From assembly GCA_963575745.1 (NCBI GenBank), contig CAUYUJ010015020.1:98142-162141 (forward strand): DNA of 64,000 nt, in the 5' to 3' direction. Origin of the DNA: Prorocentrum cordatum (lineage: Eukaryota > Sar > Dinophyceae > Prorocentrales > Prorocentraceae). Under the pieces are notes generated by a model. That model saw nothing but the letters and a program-made list of their open reading frames with translations. It did no database searches and was not told the origin of the DNA. Shown here one piece after another: positions 53,337-63,478 of the stretch (within the stretch, counting starts at the first letter, position 1; each line of letters starts with the position of its first letter). The position numbers and the translations under genes were made by a program.

Positions 53337-54290
53337 GAACAGTGAGTGGTCGTGGATCCGTCTGCCGCCTTCACCATTCTTCAGCGGGGACTTTATCAAG
53401 GGAATTGTGTTCCCCCGCGCCCTGCTCGGCGCTGTTGGAATTGTGATGCCACTTCCTCAGTACAGCAGGGTAGACGTGACCGCAGCGTGTTTCAGCGCTG
53501 ATTCTAGAGTGATTGTCAAGACGATCGCTGATGTGGCAGGCTGGTATCCCTGTCGTTGCCAAAAAGCATCCTCTTGCTGCTGATGCTCTTCTTCTCACTC
53601 CCCCTCTTTCTCCTCCTCCTCCTCCTCCTCCTCCTCCTCTTCAGGAGAACCAGTTCGTCCGTGGTCCCCAGCACCCCGCAGAAGGAGGCGAGAATTATAA
53701 CTCGCGCCAGCATCGCACGACCTACCGTAGCAAGGTCGCGATCGCTCTGAAACCAAGTCTGTCGCGTCGCTGCTGCGGCTCGGCGGAGATCTTTGGACGA
53801 GGGTTGAAGTTCGAGCATCGAGGATCGAGGTTCGAAGATCGAGGTCCTGAGGTGCTTCGAGGTTCGAAGATTCACGCGGTGTCTGAGGCCAGCGCGCAGG
53901 TCGTCACGGCTCGAGCCCGCTGATGCGTCTCTGGACGGACACAGGCCAGCAGGAGCGGAGGGGGCCGAAGTTGCGGAGGGCTTTCGGGAGCCGCTGCCCC
54001 GAGGGACACGTGATCCGGGGCTGCTGGCACCGCGGCGAGCTGAAGCCCGCAGGAGGTCGCTCGAGAGCAGAGGACGGCACAGACGACGGCATGTCGGGGG
54101 GCACCGACTAGACACCTGCACACAGCCTGGCCAGGCCGATCCTGGGCCTGGGGTCGGTGCATGCGCCCTCCTGGCTTGGGCAAGAAGGCATCTGCACTGC
54201 TCCTGGGCCCGGGATCGGCCTGGCCGGGATCGGTGTAGGTGCACTGTCGGCGTCCTCCTGGCAGAGGAGACGGCAGTTGAAGCAGCATGA
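53337..54290. other. Unique DNA with a CTC tract; no gene assigned
   Basis: A CTCCTCCTCC run lies at 53608-53640. GAGGTTCGAAGATCGAGG-type short repeats lie at 53810-53870. A 63-codon frame at 53923 (FGSRCPEGHVIRGCWHRGEL) looks protein-like but is too short to name. Confidence 0.4.
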
Positions 54291-54294
54291 CCTC

Positions 54295-54305
54295 TTGCAG
54301 CCTTT

Positions 54306-54360
<55 letters not shown>

Positions 54361-54465
54361 CAGTAGCCGTAGGAGTAGCAGTAGCCGTAGCAGTAGCAGT
54401 AGCAGTAGCAGTAGAAGTAGCAGTAGCAGTAGCAGTAGCAGTAGCAGTACCAATAGCAGTATCAG
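54295..54465 (+). repeat. CAG trinucleotide and AGTAGC hexanucleotide arrays
   Basis: (CAG)n of about 55 bp, then about 110 bp of AGCAGTAGCAGTAG. Confidence 0.93.
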
Positions 54466-54789
54466 TTGTAGTAGTGGTAGTCGTATTCTTGTTATTCGTT
54501 GTCTTCGAGCTCGTGTTAGCATCAGGAGTGTTGGTAGTTGGGGTGGCGAAAGTAGCATCAACCGCAGCATCAGTAGCATCAATACTCGAAGCAGTAGTCC
54601 AGAAGTAGTGGTCGCAGCTCATTGGGTGTTAGGTACCCTGTGGGTGTTTTTTTTGCTTGGCTTGGTTGTCGTGCTTCTTCCTTGCTGGGCCTGTTGATGT
54701 TGATGCGAATGTACGATGGCAACTCTTGCTTGTGTTGTTTCGTTGCTTCTTTGCTGGGCATGAGAGGAACCTGCTGGGTAAGATGAATG

Positions 54790-54852
54790 ACGATCAGGAG
54801 GATGATAAGGAGGAGGCGGATGAGGATGAGGATGAGGATGAGGATGAGGATG

Positions 54853-54909
<57 letters not shown>

Positions 54910-54915
54910 CTGATG

Positions 54916-54947
<32 letters not shown>

Positions 54948-54969
54948 ATGATGATGATGTTGATGATGT

Positions 54970-55009
<40 letters not shown>

Positions 55010-55090
55010 CATCATGATGATGATGATGAGGAGGAGGAGGATGAGGAGGAGGAGGAGGAGGAGGAGGGGGAGCAGAAGGAGGAGTAGGAG
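54790..55090 (+). repeat. GAT/GAG array
   Basis: GATGAGGATGATGAT repeats, ending in GGAGGAGGAGG. Confidence 0.93.
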
Positions 55091-55289
55091 CAGTCGGAAG
55101 TAGTGGTTCCCAAACAGTCGGATGGCCAACTACGTAAGCTAGCATTTATGTGATACCTTTTCTAGCCGCATCAACTGCGAGTTTTATCGAAGCATAGTCA
55201 GCGCGGAGCTCGTCGATCTGGGTTCCACAAGTGGAGCACCACTTACATGCAGTAACGTCCGTTTGAAGCAACAACGAATCATTCCGCAA

Positions 55290-55760
55290 TTTAGGCGACG
55301 TGGGCTGGCTGGCCGCCAAGTCAAATAGGCTGCAACCTCCAGCAGCTTGCGGCCTCTGGCGTCTTTCGGGAGTCTCAAGAGGGCGTGCCGAGGAGTTTCT
55401 TGGGCCTCAGGGGAGCTTACGAGTTGTCTCTGGCTTCTCTTGAGGTCGCCCTGGATTGGGCAGGTTCTGGGTACATGGTTTAGCGCACCCTCTGAGGCGA
55501 AGCACATGCGAATCACAGCACATTATTTTGCAGTTCTTATGTAGCTGGTCTCCAAGTTGCTCATGCGCGACACCCCGAGGGCGCCCAACATCTCGGGCAA
55601 CTTGGAGGTCAGGGCCTTCGAGCACCTGCAATCTCTTGGCCACACACAACTACACGAGCCTTGGGGCATTCCATTCTGTGCTCGAGGCACACCTGCGGAT
55701 TTTTTGTGGCTTCTCTGGAATCATACTACCCTCGTCAAATGTAACCTCAAACATGGCGAA
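55290..55760 (+). pseudogene. Decayed leucine-rich-repeat stretch
   Basis: Pieces in different + frames resemble a large dinoflagellate-type LRR family built on LxxLxxLxLxxTxVxGxL. They are GDVGWLAAKSNRLQ (near 55299), SGNLEVRAFEHLQSL then GHTQLHEP (55594-55665), and, one frame over, LGAFHSVLEAHLRIF (55660-55704). The frame change between HTQLHEP and LGAFHSVL falls inside what would be one repeat, so a frameshift or broken gene is likely. The family match is from pattern memory, and no single long frame supports it. Three near-copies of CCCCTTCAATGTCGA follow (55765-55820). Confidence 0.35.
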
Positions 55761-55764
55761 CACG

Positions 55765-56775
55765 CCCCTTCGATGTCGGTGCGCCCTTCAATGTCGATAC
55801 GATGCCCCTTCAATGTCGGAGCCAGGGCAAAGGTGGTCTGACCGGGAGCGACTCGGAAGTTCGATGATAACCGATATTGGAGTTGCGGCGCACACAAGTA
55901 CCTCGCACTCATCGCTGTTCTGGTCCGATATCTTCCCGCAAGCCGTTCAGCTGCGTAATACATTTGTGAGGTTCATTTTGACGAGCTTTGTAGGTTTTCC
56001 CTGGGATCGAGTTTGATTGTTCAATCGCTGCGCCCCTTTCGCCGTTCGATGCTGCAAGCACTGCTCCACCGCTGGCACCTGCTTGTGTGTGCTCGCCGAG
56101 GCCGAGGGGGTGGTGGGTGGCCGTCGTGTCTTCCTTCTTGGGCTGCCGCGCTAACAGATTCTGGTACACCCTTGGCCTGTTGGGCCGGCGATGGTCTGTT
56201 CCAAGGATCACACATCCCAGGACGACGAGCCCCACGCCGACTATGTTGCTACAGTATTGCTTTTTTGGTCGGTTTTATGGGATACCTCCACGCCGACGAC
56301 CTTGCTTCAGTATAAGTATGATTTTGTTCGGTCGGTTTTACGGGACGCCTCACGCGCGTTAGCTTGATCGATTTGCTTGTCAGTCGGCTTCCGGGGGTTT
56401 GAATGTCAGTCGGATTCCCGTGGTTCTGGTCAAGGCCTACGGACCCTAGTCCTTCTTCTTCCAGCGTTCCATCGTTGAGTGGAGGGTGAGACGAGGTTGG
56501 AATCAATGTGTGTCTCAGGATGTTTTGCGATGTGGCGATTTGGTCATTGGCATCTTCCTTGCACCATCACGTTCCTTCCTGCTCTCTGCCTTTCCATTCT
56601 CTGAATCTCGCAAGCCCCGTTGTATCTCCCCTCCCTTTGTTTCTTCCGTCTCGTTTCACTGTTTTTTCTTTCACCATGTGGTCTCCTCATTGCCTTTTCT
56701 CCGACGTTGCATTTTTCCGTGACGTGGGCCCCAGCCCAGGGATCTTTTTTCCCTTCCTTGGATATTTGTTATTTG
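55765..56775. other. Unique DNA with a short direct repeat; no gene assigned
   Basis: TTTGGTCGGTTTTATGGGA near 56264 and TCGGTCGGTTTTACGGGAC near 56327 are direct repeats of about 40 bp. No convincing gene. Confidence 0.4.
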
Positions 56776-57665
56776 TCTTATGCCTATATGTATGTATGCA
56801 TGCATGCATGCATGCATGCATGCATGCATGCATGTATGTATGTATGTATGTATGTATGTATGTACATACATATGTATGTATGTGTTCTCATACGCACCTC
56901 TCCGAGGGAGTAGAGCTCAGAGGCGATTAATGCGTCCGTCGTTCGCGATTTTTCTGGCCGTTTCGCTCGGGACATCCTCGAAATTCTGAAAATCGGTGGC
57001 ACCCCTCACGCAGATCGTGACGTCAGGGTCCAAAAACACATAGGATTTCCAACATTTTATCATAAAACCTTCAAAAACACATGGTAATTTCAATGCTTTT
57101 GACTCCGATTCTCAGAGAATGGCGGTTTCGCCTGAGACATCCTCCCAAAATCGAGCCCCAGACCCCTCCTCGGAGCCTCCTGGGGGCCTCCTGGAACCTC
57201 CTGGGGCCTCCTGGGGCTTTCTGGACCTTCTGGTACCCCAGACCCCGCCTCGGAGCCTCCTGGAGTTCTCCTGGGCCTGCTGAGGCCGCCTGGGGCCTCT
57301 GGCCTCCTGGGGCTTCAGAACTACATGCACACACAGAGACACAAATCACGCCCAACACATCACACGCTAGACAAACATAACATACACACACAACACCGAC
57401 AACACACAAAAAGCACGCACCACACAAAGCACACATCACACACACAACACTCACAATCCTGGGGCCTCCTAGAGCCTCTTCTGGTATCCAAGTCGGGCCT
57501 CCTGAGGCTTCCTGGGGGGCCCTGGTACACACATCGCAAGGTGTGGCAACCCCACTTGCGCTCGAGTGCGACTTCGCTGTTGCATGTCACTCCTGCTTCA
57601 AACGCCCCTTCAGCTTGTTGTATGAGCCTGGGCACACACGTGCCACTTGTATATATAGATAAAAG
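56776..57665 (+). repeat. Dispersed repeat (38.2-kb type), copy 2, uninterrupted
   Basis: Begins with a TGCA/TGTA microsatellite (56785-56885), then ATACGCACCTCTCCGAGGGA, GAAAATCGGTGGCACCCCTC, GTGACGTCAGGGTCCAAAAA, ATTTCAATGCTTTTGACTCC (the equivalent of the insertion site in copy 1), GAGACATCCTCCCAAAATCG, a CCTCCTGGGG block, an ACACAC stretch, and CTGGGCACACACGTGCCACT. Confidence 0.87.
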
Positions 57666-57802
57666 AGTTCTCTCTATATATGTATTACCCCGAGCCGTTT
57701 TGGACGGTCCCAGTGCAAGGAAATGGCATCCAGATGCCAGAACAAAACCGCTTTCCCGACTTTTCTGCGACGCCCAGTTCTGATGACTCCCTCCTTCTTC
57801 CT

Positions 57803-57990
57803 TCGGCGGCGAGCGAAGGGGAGAAGTGAGAAGTTTGAGGCCTTCTCAGAAGGCGGCGGGGCTCCTCAGAAGCCCTCCGGCCTTCTGAGGAGTTCTCCGT
57901 GTCCTCGGGGAAGGCCTACAAAACTTCTCAGAAGGTCGGGGGACTCCCGAAGGTCTGCCCCTCCTCACTTTCCCTGGGGCTCACCGCCGA
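57803..57990. mobile_element. CTTCTCAGAAG-family TIR element, copy 2
   Basis: Left TCGGCGGCGAGCGAAGGGGA, right TTTCCCTGGGGCTCACCGCC then GA, a decayed version of the TIR at 12.23 kb. TCCT flanks both sides (57799-57802 and 57991-57994). The 188-bp length is close to the 190 bp of the copy in the ankyrin-DHHC gene. Interior palindromes CCTTCTCAGAAGG and CTCCTCAGAAG/CTTCTGAGGAG are shared. Confidence 0.8.
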
Positions 57991-58139
57991 TCCTGTGCAA
58001 GGTCAGAGCAGCCTGTGGCAGGCAGCCGCCTGAGAGGGCCTCCGCCGTGGCCGCACGAGTGACTGGGGCTCGAGCTCGCGCGGCCATGGAAAATGCGCCC
58101 CCCGGGCCCCGTTCTGCTTTCGGCGGCGCGCCGAGGGGG

Positions 58140-58505
58140 GGAAGTGGGAGTCGGGTCGGACTAAAGCTCTCTCGCTCTCTCCCGCTCTCTCTCTCTCTCA
58201 CTCTGTCTCTCTCTCTCTCTCTCTTTTGTTCTCTCTCTTTCTGCATCTATAATATTTTTTAGTGTGCCGGTTTTTGTTTGTGTATACATTTGCGTGTAGG
58301 TATATGTATACGTATTTGTATTTTCATAGTATTCTCATATGTATACGTGTATGTATGTTTATGTGTATGTGAATGTGCATGTAAGTGTGATTGTGTATAT
58401 GTATGCATGCATGCATGCATGCATGCATGCATGCATGCATGCATGCATGCATGCATGTATGTATGTATGTATGTATGTATGTATGTATGTATGTATGTTT
58501 CGCCC
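58140..58505 (+). repeat. CTCTCT tract and TGTA/TGCA microsatellite
   Basis: (CT)n at 58165-58240, then TATG-type repeats at 58260-58500, including (TGCA)n at 58404-58455. Confidence 0.92.
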
Positions 58506-58634
58506 CCTGCCGCCAGCCCCCCCTCCATCATAGTGGGATTTATCAGAGCTACATTGGGATGTCTGGGCGCCGTCTTGAAGACGTCTGGGAAGGTCATGCG
58601 AGGACGGCTGGCGATCAGCAAAGCATATTGAGAG

Positions 58635-59490
58635 ATTGAAGAGGATCATAGCCTCGGGGGCGCGAATGTGGGGTAATTTGCGAGTGTGCTGTAATTTACA
58701 GGGGGTCGTGGCTTCGGAGCAGCGAATCCGGTGTAATTTGCGAGGGATCGTAGCCTCGGAGACGCGAATTTGGTGTAATTTACAAGGGCTCTATGCCTGG
58801 GTGACAGGAAGTATTGTGGCCTCGGGGGCGCAAATGTAGCGTAATGTACGAGGGGTCGTTGCTTCGGGGACGCGACGAGGTACACGGGGATGCGAAGATG
58901 GTGTCATTTACAAGGGGTCGTGGCTTCGAGGATGCAAATCTGGTGTAGTTTCTGAGGGATCGTGGCCTCGGGGACGCGAGTATCAAGTAATTTGCAAAGG
59001 ATCGCGGCGTCGAGGACGCGAATACTGCGTCATTTCAAAGAGGTCGTGGCCTCGGGCGCACAATTACTACATAATGTACAAAGGATTATTGCTTCGGGGA
59101 CTTGAGCATAGCGTAATTTACGAGTGATTATGGCTTCGGGGGCGCAGCTATTATATAATTTGCGAAGGATCATGGTCTCGAGGACGCGAATCTAGTGTAA
59201 TTTACGAAAAGGTTTTTGGCTTCGGGGACGCAGCTATTGTAATTTACAAGGGATTATGGCCTCGGGGACGCAACCTGTATAGTTTACGAAGGGTTCTTGC
59301 TTCGGGGACGTGAATACGGGGTAATTTGCAAGGGTTATGACCCAGGACACATACATATCGTGTAACTTACAATTGTTTATGGCTTCGGGGACGCGAATTT
59401 TCTATACTTTAGAAGGGAAGGGTTTAATGGTTTCAGGCACGCGAATGTAATTTAATTTTGAGGGTTCACTGCCTCGGGGGTGCGAATCGT
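58635..59490 (+). repeat. 48-bp minisatellite (GTGTAATTTACGAGGG ... GGGGACGCGAAT)
   Basis: About 17 units of 44-52 bp: GTGTAATTTACAAGGGGTCG, TGGCTTCGGGGACGCGAAT. Unit lengths vary and frames do not stay open. Confidence 0.92.
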
Positions 59491-59708
59491 ATGTATCACG
59501 TGTCCCACGACCCCCCAGGAATTCTGAGACCAACCAGAGGGCGTGGTGTAGGGCGGCTTGGGGCTCCCCTCCTCGCGCGGACTTCACCAATTCACAGCAG
59601 GAAGCAGAAAGTTGAACCATCACTTTGGAAACTGGAAGCTGGAGCTGGTGCAGGGAGCAGCAAGCCCACGCCGCGCAGCCTGGTGTTCCCACAAGGGGGC
59701 CGGCGGAT

Positions 59709-59998
59709 TTGTATTATCTCTCTCTTTCTCTCTCCCTCTCTCTCTGTCTCCCTCTCCAGCGCAACGGGAAGGGATGGGCGGGAGGGGGCAGGGGAGTGGG
59801 AAGGGGGTGGTTTGAGGTGGTGGTTTACGAGATCCGCGGCGTGCCGCTGGTTTCGGCCCTGCCGCCAGGCGCCTTCCCCGATACGATTGCGCCTCCAAGG
59901 CCGGGAGGCGCCCTGAGAATCAGCCGCCTGAGCTTGTCCGTCAGCCCCCCCGTGGCTTCCCGCCCCCGGTCGTTCGACCCCGAGAGAGGAGCGGGCTT
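59709..59998 (+). CDS. Weak candidate exon after a strong polypyrimidine tract
   Basis: Bases 59715-59758 are a CTCTCT-rich tract ending in CTCTCCAG, an excellent 3' splice context. The following frame reads RNGKGWAGG..., then EVVVYEIRGVPLVSALPPGA, FPDTIAPPRPGGALRISRLS and VSPPVASRPRSFDPERG until a hairpin repeat begins near 59995. The composition is protein-like, but no family is recognised and no donor is identified. Confidence 0.3.
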
Positions 59999-60185
59999 TC
60001 TCAGAAGTCGGCGGGGCTTCTCAGAGGCCCTCCAGCCTTCTGATGGCCGGCCACGCGCAGAGAGAGGTGGGGGGAGGGGGGGGAAGGCTTCTTAGAAGCC
60101 CCCCTGCTTCTCCGAACGCGCGGGACTTGTCTGCAGATGTATGGCTGACGCCTTCTAAGAAGCAGCCATCTTCGCGAACGGCCCC
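59995..60185. mobile_element. CTTCTCAGAAG-family hairpin element, degraded
   Basis: CTTTCTCAGAAGTCGGCGGG, GCTTCTCAGAGGCCCTCCAG, GGCTTCTTAGAAGCCCCCCT and GCCTTCTAAGAAGCAGCC follow the palindrome plan of the 12.23 and 57.80 kb elements. Clear TIR or TSD ends are not visible. Confidence 0.55.
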
Positions 60186-60289
60186 CACATTCCGCACTGA
60201 TGGCCCGCTAATGCTCCTTGGATGGCCCACTGATAGCCCGCTGATGGCCTCCCAAAGGCGTGCGTCGAGCGTTGCTGGGGCAGACCCTC

Positions 60290-60460
60290 GGGAGGACCCA
60301 GCCATATGCAACCATATGCAGTTGCAAGTACCTTATGCTCCAGTTGCAGCCATGTGCAGCCATGTGCAGTCATATGGAACCACATGCAAGCACATGCGAC
60401 CCATTAGCCTGGCGACGGACCTCACCATGTGCAGTTGTGGGTACCGTCGTTGTGAGCATC
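60290..60460. other. CCATATGCAG short repeats
   Basis: CAACCATATGCA and GCAGCCATGTGCAG units between 60298 and 60395. Confidence 0.6.
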
Positions 60461-60464
60461 GCCT

Positions 60465-61110
60465 TCGGAGGATCTCCCTATGTGGCTACGAAGCGCGTCA
60501 CTGGTGTACCAAAATGTGGCGGGGCCGCCATGCAGGCGCTGCGCATCGCGAGGAACATGAAGTGAAGGAGGGTGGCCAGCAATATGGGCCATTGGGGCCT
60601 TCGGTGGAGCACCCTATGGGGCCAAGAAGCATGTGAGAGGTTCGCCGAAATGGGGGGTGGAACCGCATGCGGGCGCTGCCACCGAGGCCTTCGGTGGAGC
60701 TCCCTATGGGGCCACGAATCGTGCGAGGGTGCACCGAAATGCAGGGTGGAAGTGTATGCGGGCGCTGCCACCGAGGCCTTCGGTGGAGCTTCCTGTGGGG
60801 CCACGAATCCTGCGAGGTGTGCACCGAAATGCAGGGTGGAACCGCATGCGGGCGCTGCCACTGAAGTCTTCGGTGGAGTTCCCTATGGGGCCACGAACTG
60901 TGTGAGGTGTGTGTGTGTGTGTGTGTGTGTGAGGGGTGCGCCGAAATGGGGGTGGAGCCGCATGCGGACGCTGCTACTGGGGCCTTCGGTGGAGCTTCCT
61001 GTGGGGCCACGAAATGTGTGAGAGTATCGCCGAAGACGTGCGAGTGGTGCACTGAAATGCAGAGTGGAACCGCATGCGGGCGCTGCTACTGGGGCCTTCG
61101 GTGGGGCTCC
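60465..61110 (-). repeat. 78/90-bp minisatellite, inverted orientation
   Basis: Six full units, with GCCTTCGGTGGAG at about 60597, 60688, 60777, 60867, 60983 and 61094. They are the reverse complement of the 16.93-17.78 kb array over GGAGCTCCCTATGGGGCCAC, with extra sequence (GGTGCACCGAAATGCAGGGT) giving 90-bp units. One unit holds a GT tract. Confidence 0.88.
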
Positions 61111-61127
61111 CGGCCCCTGGCCCGGCC

Positions 61128-61160
<33 letters not shown>

Positions 61161-62920
61161 CTCCTCCTCCTCCTCCTCTTCCTCCCCCCTGCTTTCCCTC
61201 CGCTTCTGCTCGTTGCTTCCCTCCCTTTCCTTTCCTCCTGCTCCCTGCCTGCTGTTTCCGCCTGGCCCGTTTTCTGCCTGCCCGCCCGCCCCGCCGGCCC
61301 TGGCCTCCCGCCTGGGCGTTCGTCGTCGTCTGCCTGCTTCTCCCCTCTTCGTCCCCTTCCGCCGGACCGCGCTGCCTGCCCAGAACCAGCGTGGCGGCAT
61401 GTAGGGTTTCTTCTCCGACTCTGCTCTGAACTTAGTGGCAGTGTTTGAGTCTAGCTTTTGTCAGCTGCAGCGACAGCCGCTGCGTTCCATGATCACGTAC
61501 TATTTGATAGCTCGACGCCCTGTGGGATTTTTCGGAAGGGGGCGGCTCGGGTCATCTTCGGAGTGCCTCACTGCCTACAGTCAGTCGGGTTGCGTGTCCT
61601 TTGCTGGCAAGCGCTCCAATGGAGAGAAGGTCGGCGACGACCGGAGCTTCCTGTTGGGCCACGAAGCGTGCGAGGGGTGTGCCGAAATAGTGACGTGTGG
61701 AGGGTAAAGGCAGGGATGTGATGGGAGGGTCAGCGGGAGCAGGAGAAAGAACAACGCGGGGTGCTGTCTTTTCAAAACGAGGACGCAACACCAGAGGATG
61801 GTTGGGAACAAGTGACACGCATCCTTGTTCAGCGAAGGAATCTGTGCCCATACCGCTACCTTCCGCTCGTTTCCCTCCTTTTCTGGGCCTCCTGGGAGGC
61901 CCTCGTCGCCACCGCTGCACTCGCCGCGAAATTTTGGATCTGAACGCACCCCGGGAGAGGTCCAGGGAGCAGCGGTATCAGTACCTCTCGGTTTCCCCGC
62001 TGGCTCTTGCACGGGGGAGGGCGAGGGCCAGGCGAGGCGGCGTGAGCAAGGGGGCGTTCTTGGGGCATGGCCATCGTGGTGTTCTCCTGGGGCCATCCAT
62101 GACCGTCGTGAGGGGGCAGGGGCAGGGGGGGGCCGAGGGGGTGGGCAACGAGCGAGCGAACGAACGACGAAAATAAAGGTCTCCGAGCTCTAGAACACAG
62201 CTGCGCAAAAGAGTGGTACCAATGACGCGCCGCCATTGGGAACCCGTCAGCGTAGCGCTCCTTCGCTGTTGTCCCGAGTGCATGCTGCTTCTTCCGCAGT
62301 GGCGCGCTGATGGCTTCCCCACGGCGGCGTGCCATTGGTGCTGTTTGCTTTGCTCCTCCCCGCCAAGAATCGTCGGTTCATCGTCCGCCCTCTCCGCGTC
62401 CCTGCCCTCGTCGCTCCAGGCTCGCGTCAGCAGCCGCCGTTGCATCCTGCGGCACCGCCATCCCTGGCGGTGGCAAGACTCGGAGGAGGAGGATGACGAC
62501 CACGAGGACACGAGGGCAGAGGGGAGGACGAACGACGAGGCGACAGGGGAGATGACACCCAGGCAGTCTACGCCCCCCGCTCTGCCTCAGGCCAGCAGCC
62601 GCCTCTAGCCACCGCCCGAACGGTGCTCCCCCGCCTCTCGTCGGGGGCATGCTTCCCGCTGGCATTTCCCAACGATACTTATCACTTCCTTGGCTTCGGA
62701 AGAGCCATCATGTATTAACATCCGTTTCAATGGAACCTGATACATGGCAACTGCCCCATCGCTATGTATTCAAATCCAGCCGACGGCGACACGCCCCGCC
62801 ATCGTGGCTGCAAATGCCTTGCGGGGAAACAGGCCCAGACAGGCTCAGATTCCCCTCTCTGACGGCACCTTGTGCTCGTGCTGGGTGTGGTGGGATGGCG
62901 GGTGGCGGAGGGAGGGTCAT
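61111..62920. other. GC-rich unique DNA, short CTG/CTC runs; no gene assigned
   Basis: A CTGCTGCTG then CTCCTC tract lies at 61126-61180. A stray minisatellite fragment (GGGCCACGAAGCGTGCGAGG) lies at 61658. Several open frames exist on both strands between 61700 and 62660 without recognisable domains. Confidence 0.4.
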
Positions 62921-62924
62921 CTCC

Positions 62925-63050
62925 TTCTCCTCCTCCTCCTCCGCCTCCTCCTCCTCCTCCTCCTCCTCCTCCGCCTCCTCCTCCGCCTCCTCCCCCTCCT
63001 CTGCCCCCTCCTCCTCCCCCTCCCCCCCCTCCCCCTCCTCCTGGAGGCGT
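62925..63050 (+). repeat. CTC/CGC pyrimidine-rich tract
   Basis: CTCCTCCGCCTCC repeats, over 110 bp. Confidence 0.92.
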
Positions 63051-63387
63051 TTGGGGCCCCCTCTCGCCGACCCTCCCCTGCTGCCCCACTCCTGGCCCCA
63101 GACCAGGCGCCGCGGCCTCGGCGCCCGGCGCGCAGGGCAGGCGGCGCCGCCCTCGGCCCGGGGCCGCGCAGGAGGTGGCCACCCTGCTGCTGCGCAGGGG
63201 GCGCGGGTCACGGCCCGCCTGGCGGCGGCGGCGGCGGCCGGGCACGTGCCGTCACGACGGGCGTTCTCGTCGGTGCACGCTGGGAGAGGTGGAAGGAGAG
63301 GCACCAGAGCTGCGCTCGGCAGCAGATCGTGGGGGCCTGGCATGCTTTGGCGTCGATGAGCTTCTCGGAGTTGATCAGATAGTGCCG

Positions 63388-63466
63388 ATGTAGCGTCGGC
63401 TAGCGTCGATCAGCGTCGAGTTCGCGTCGACTAGCGTCGATCAGCGTCGGTCAGCGTCGACTAGCA
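63388..63466 (+). repeat. AGCGTCGATC decanucleotide repeat
   Basis: Seven or eight units of TAGCGTCGAT / CAGCGTCGGT, ending 13 bases before the PPR start codon. Confidence 0.85.
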
Positions 63467-63478
63467 AGAGCCGACAAG

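Noticed and set aside
57325-57783. His/Thr-rich 152-codon frame
   Set aside because: It lies in the ACACAC part of a dispersed repeat.
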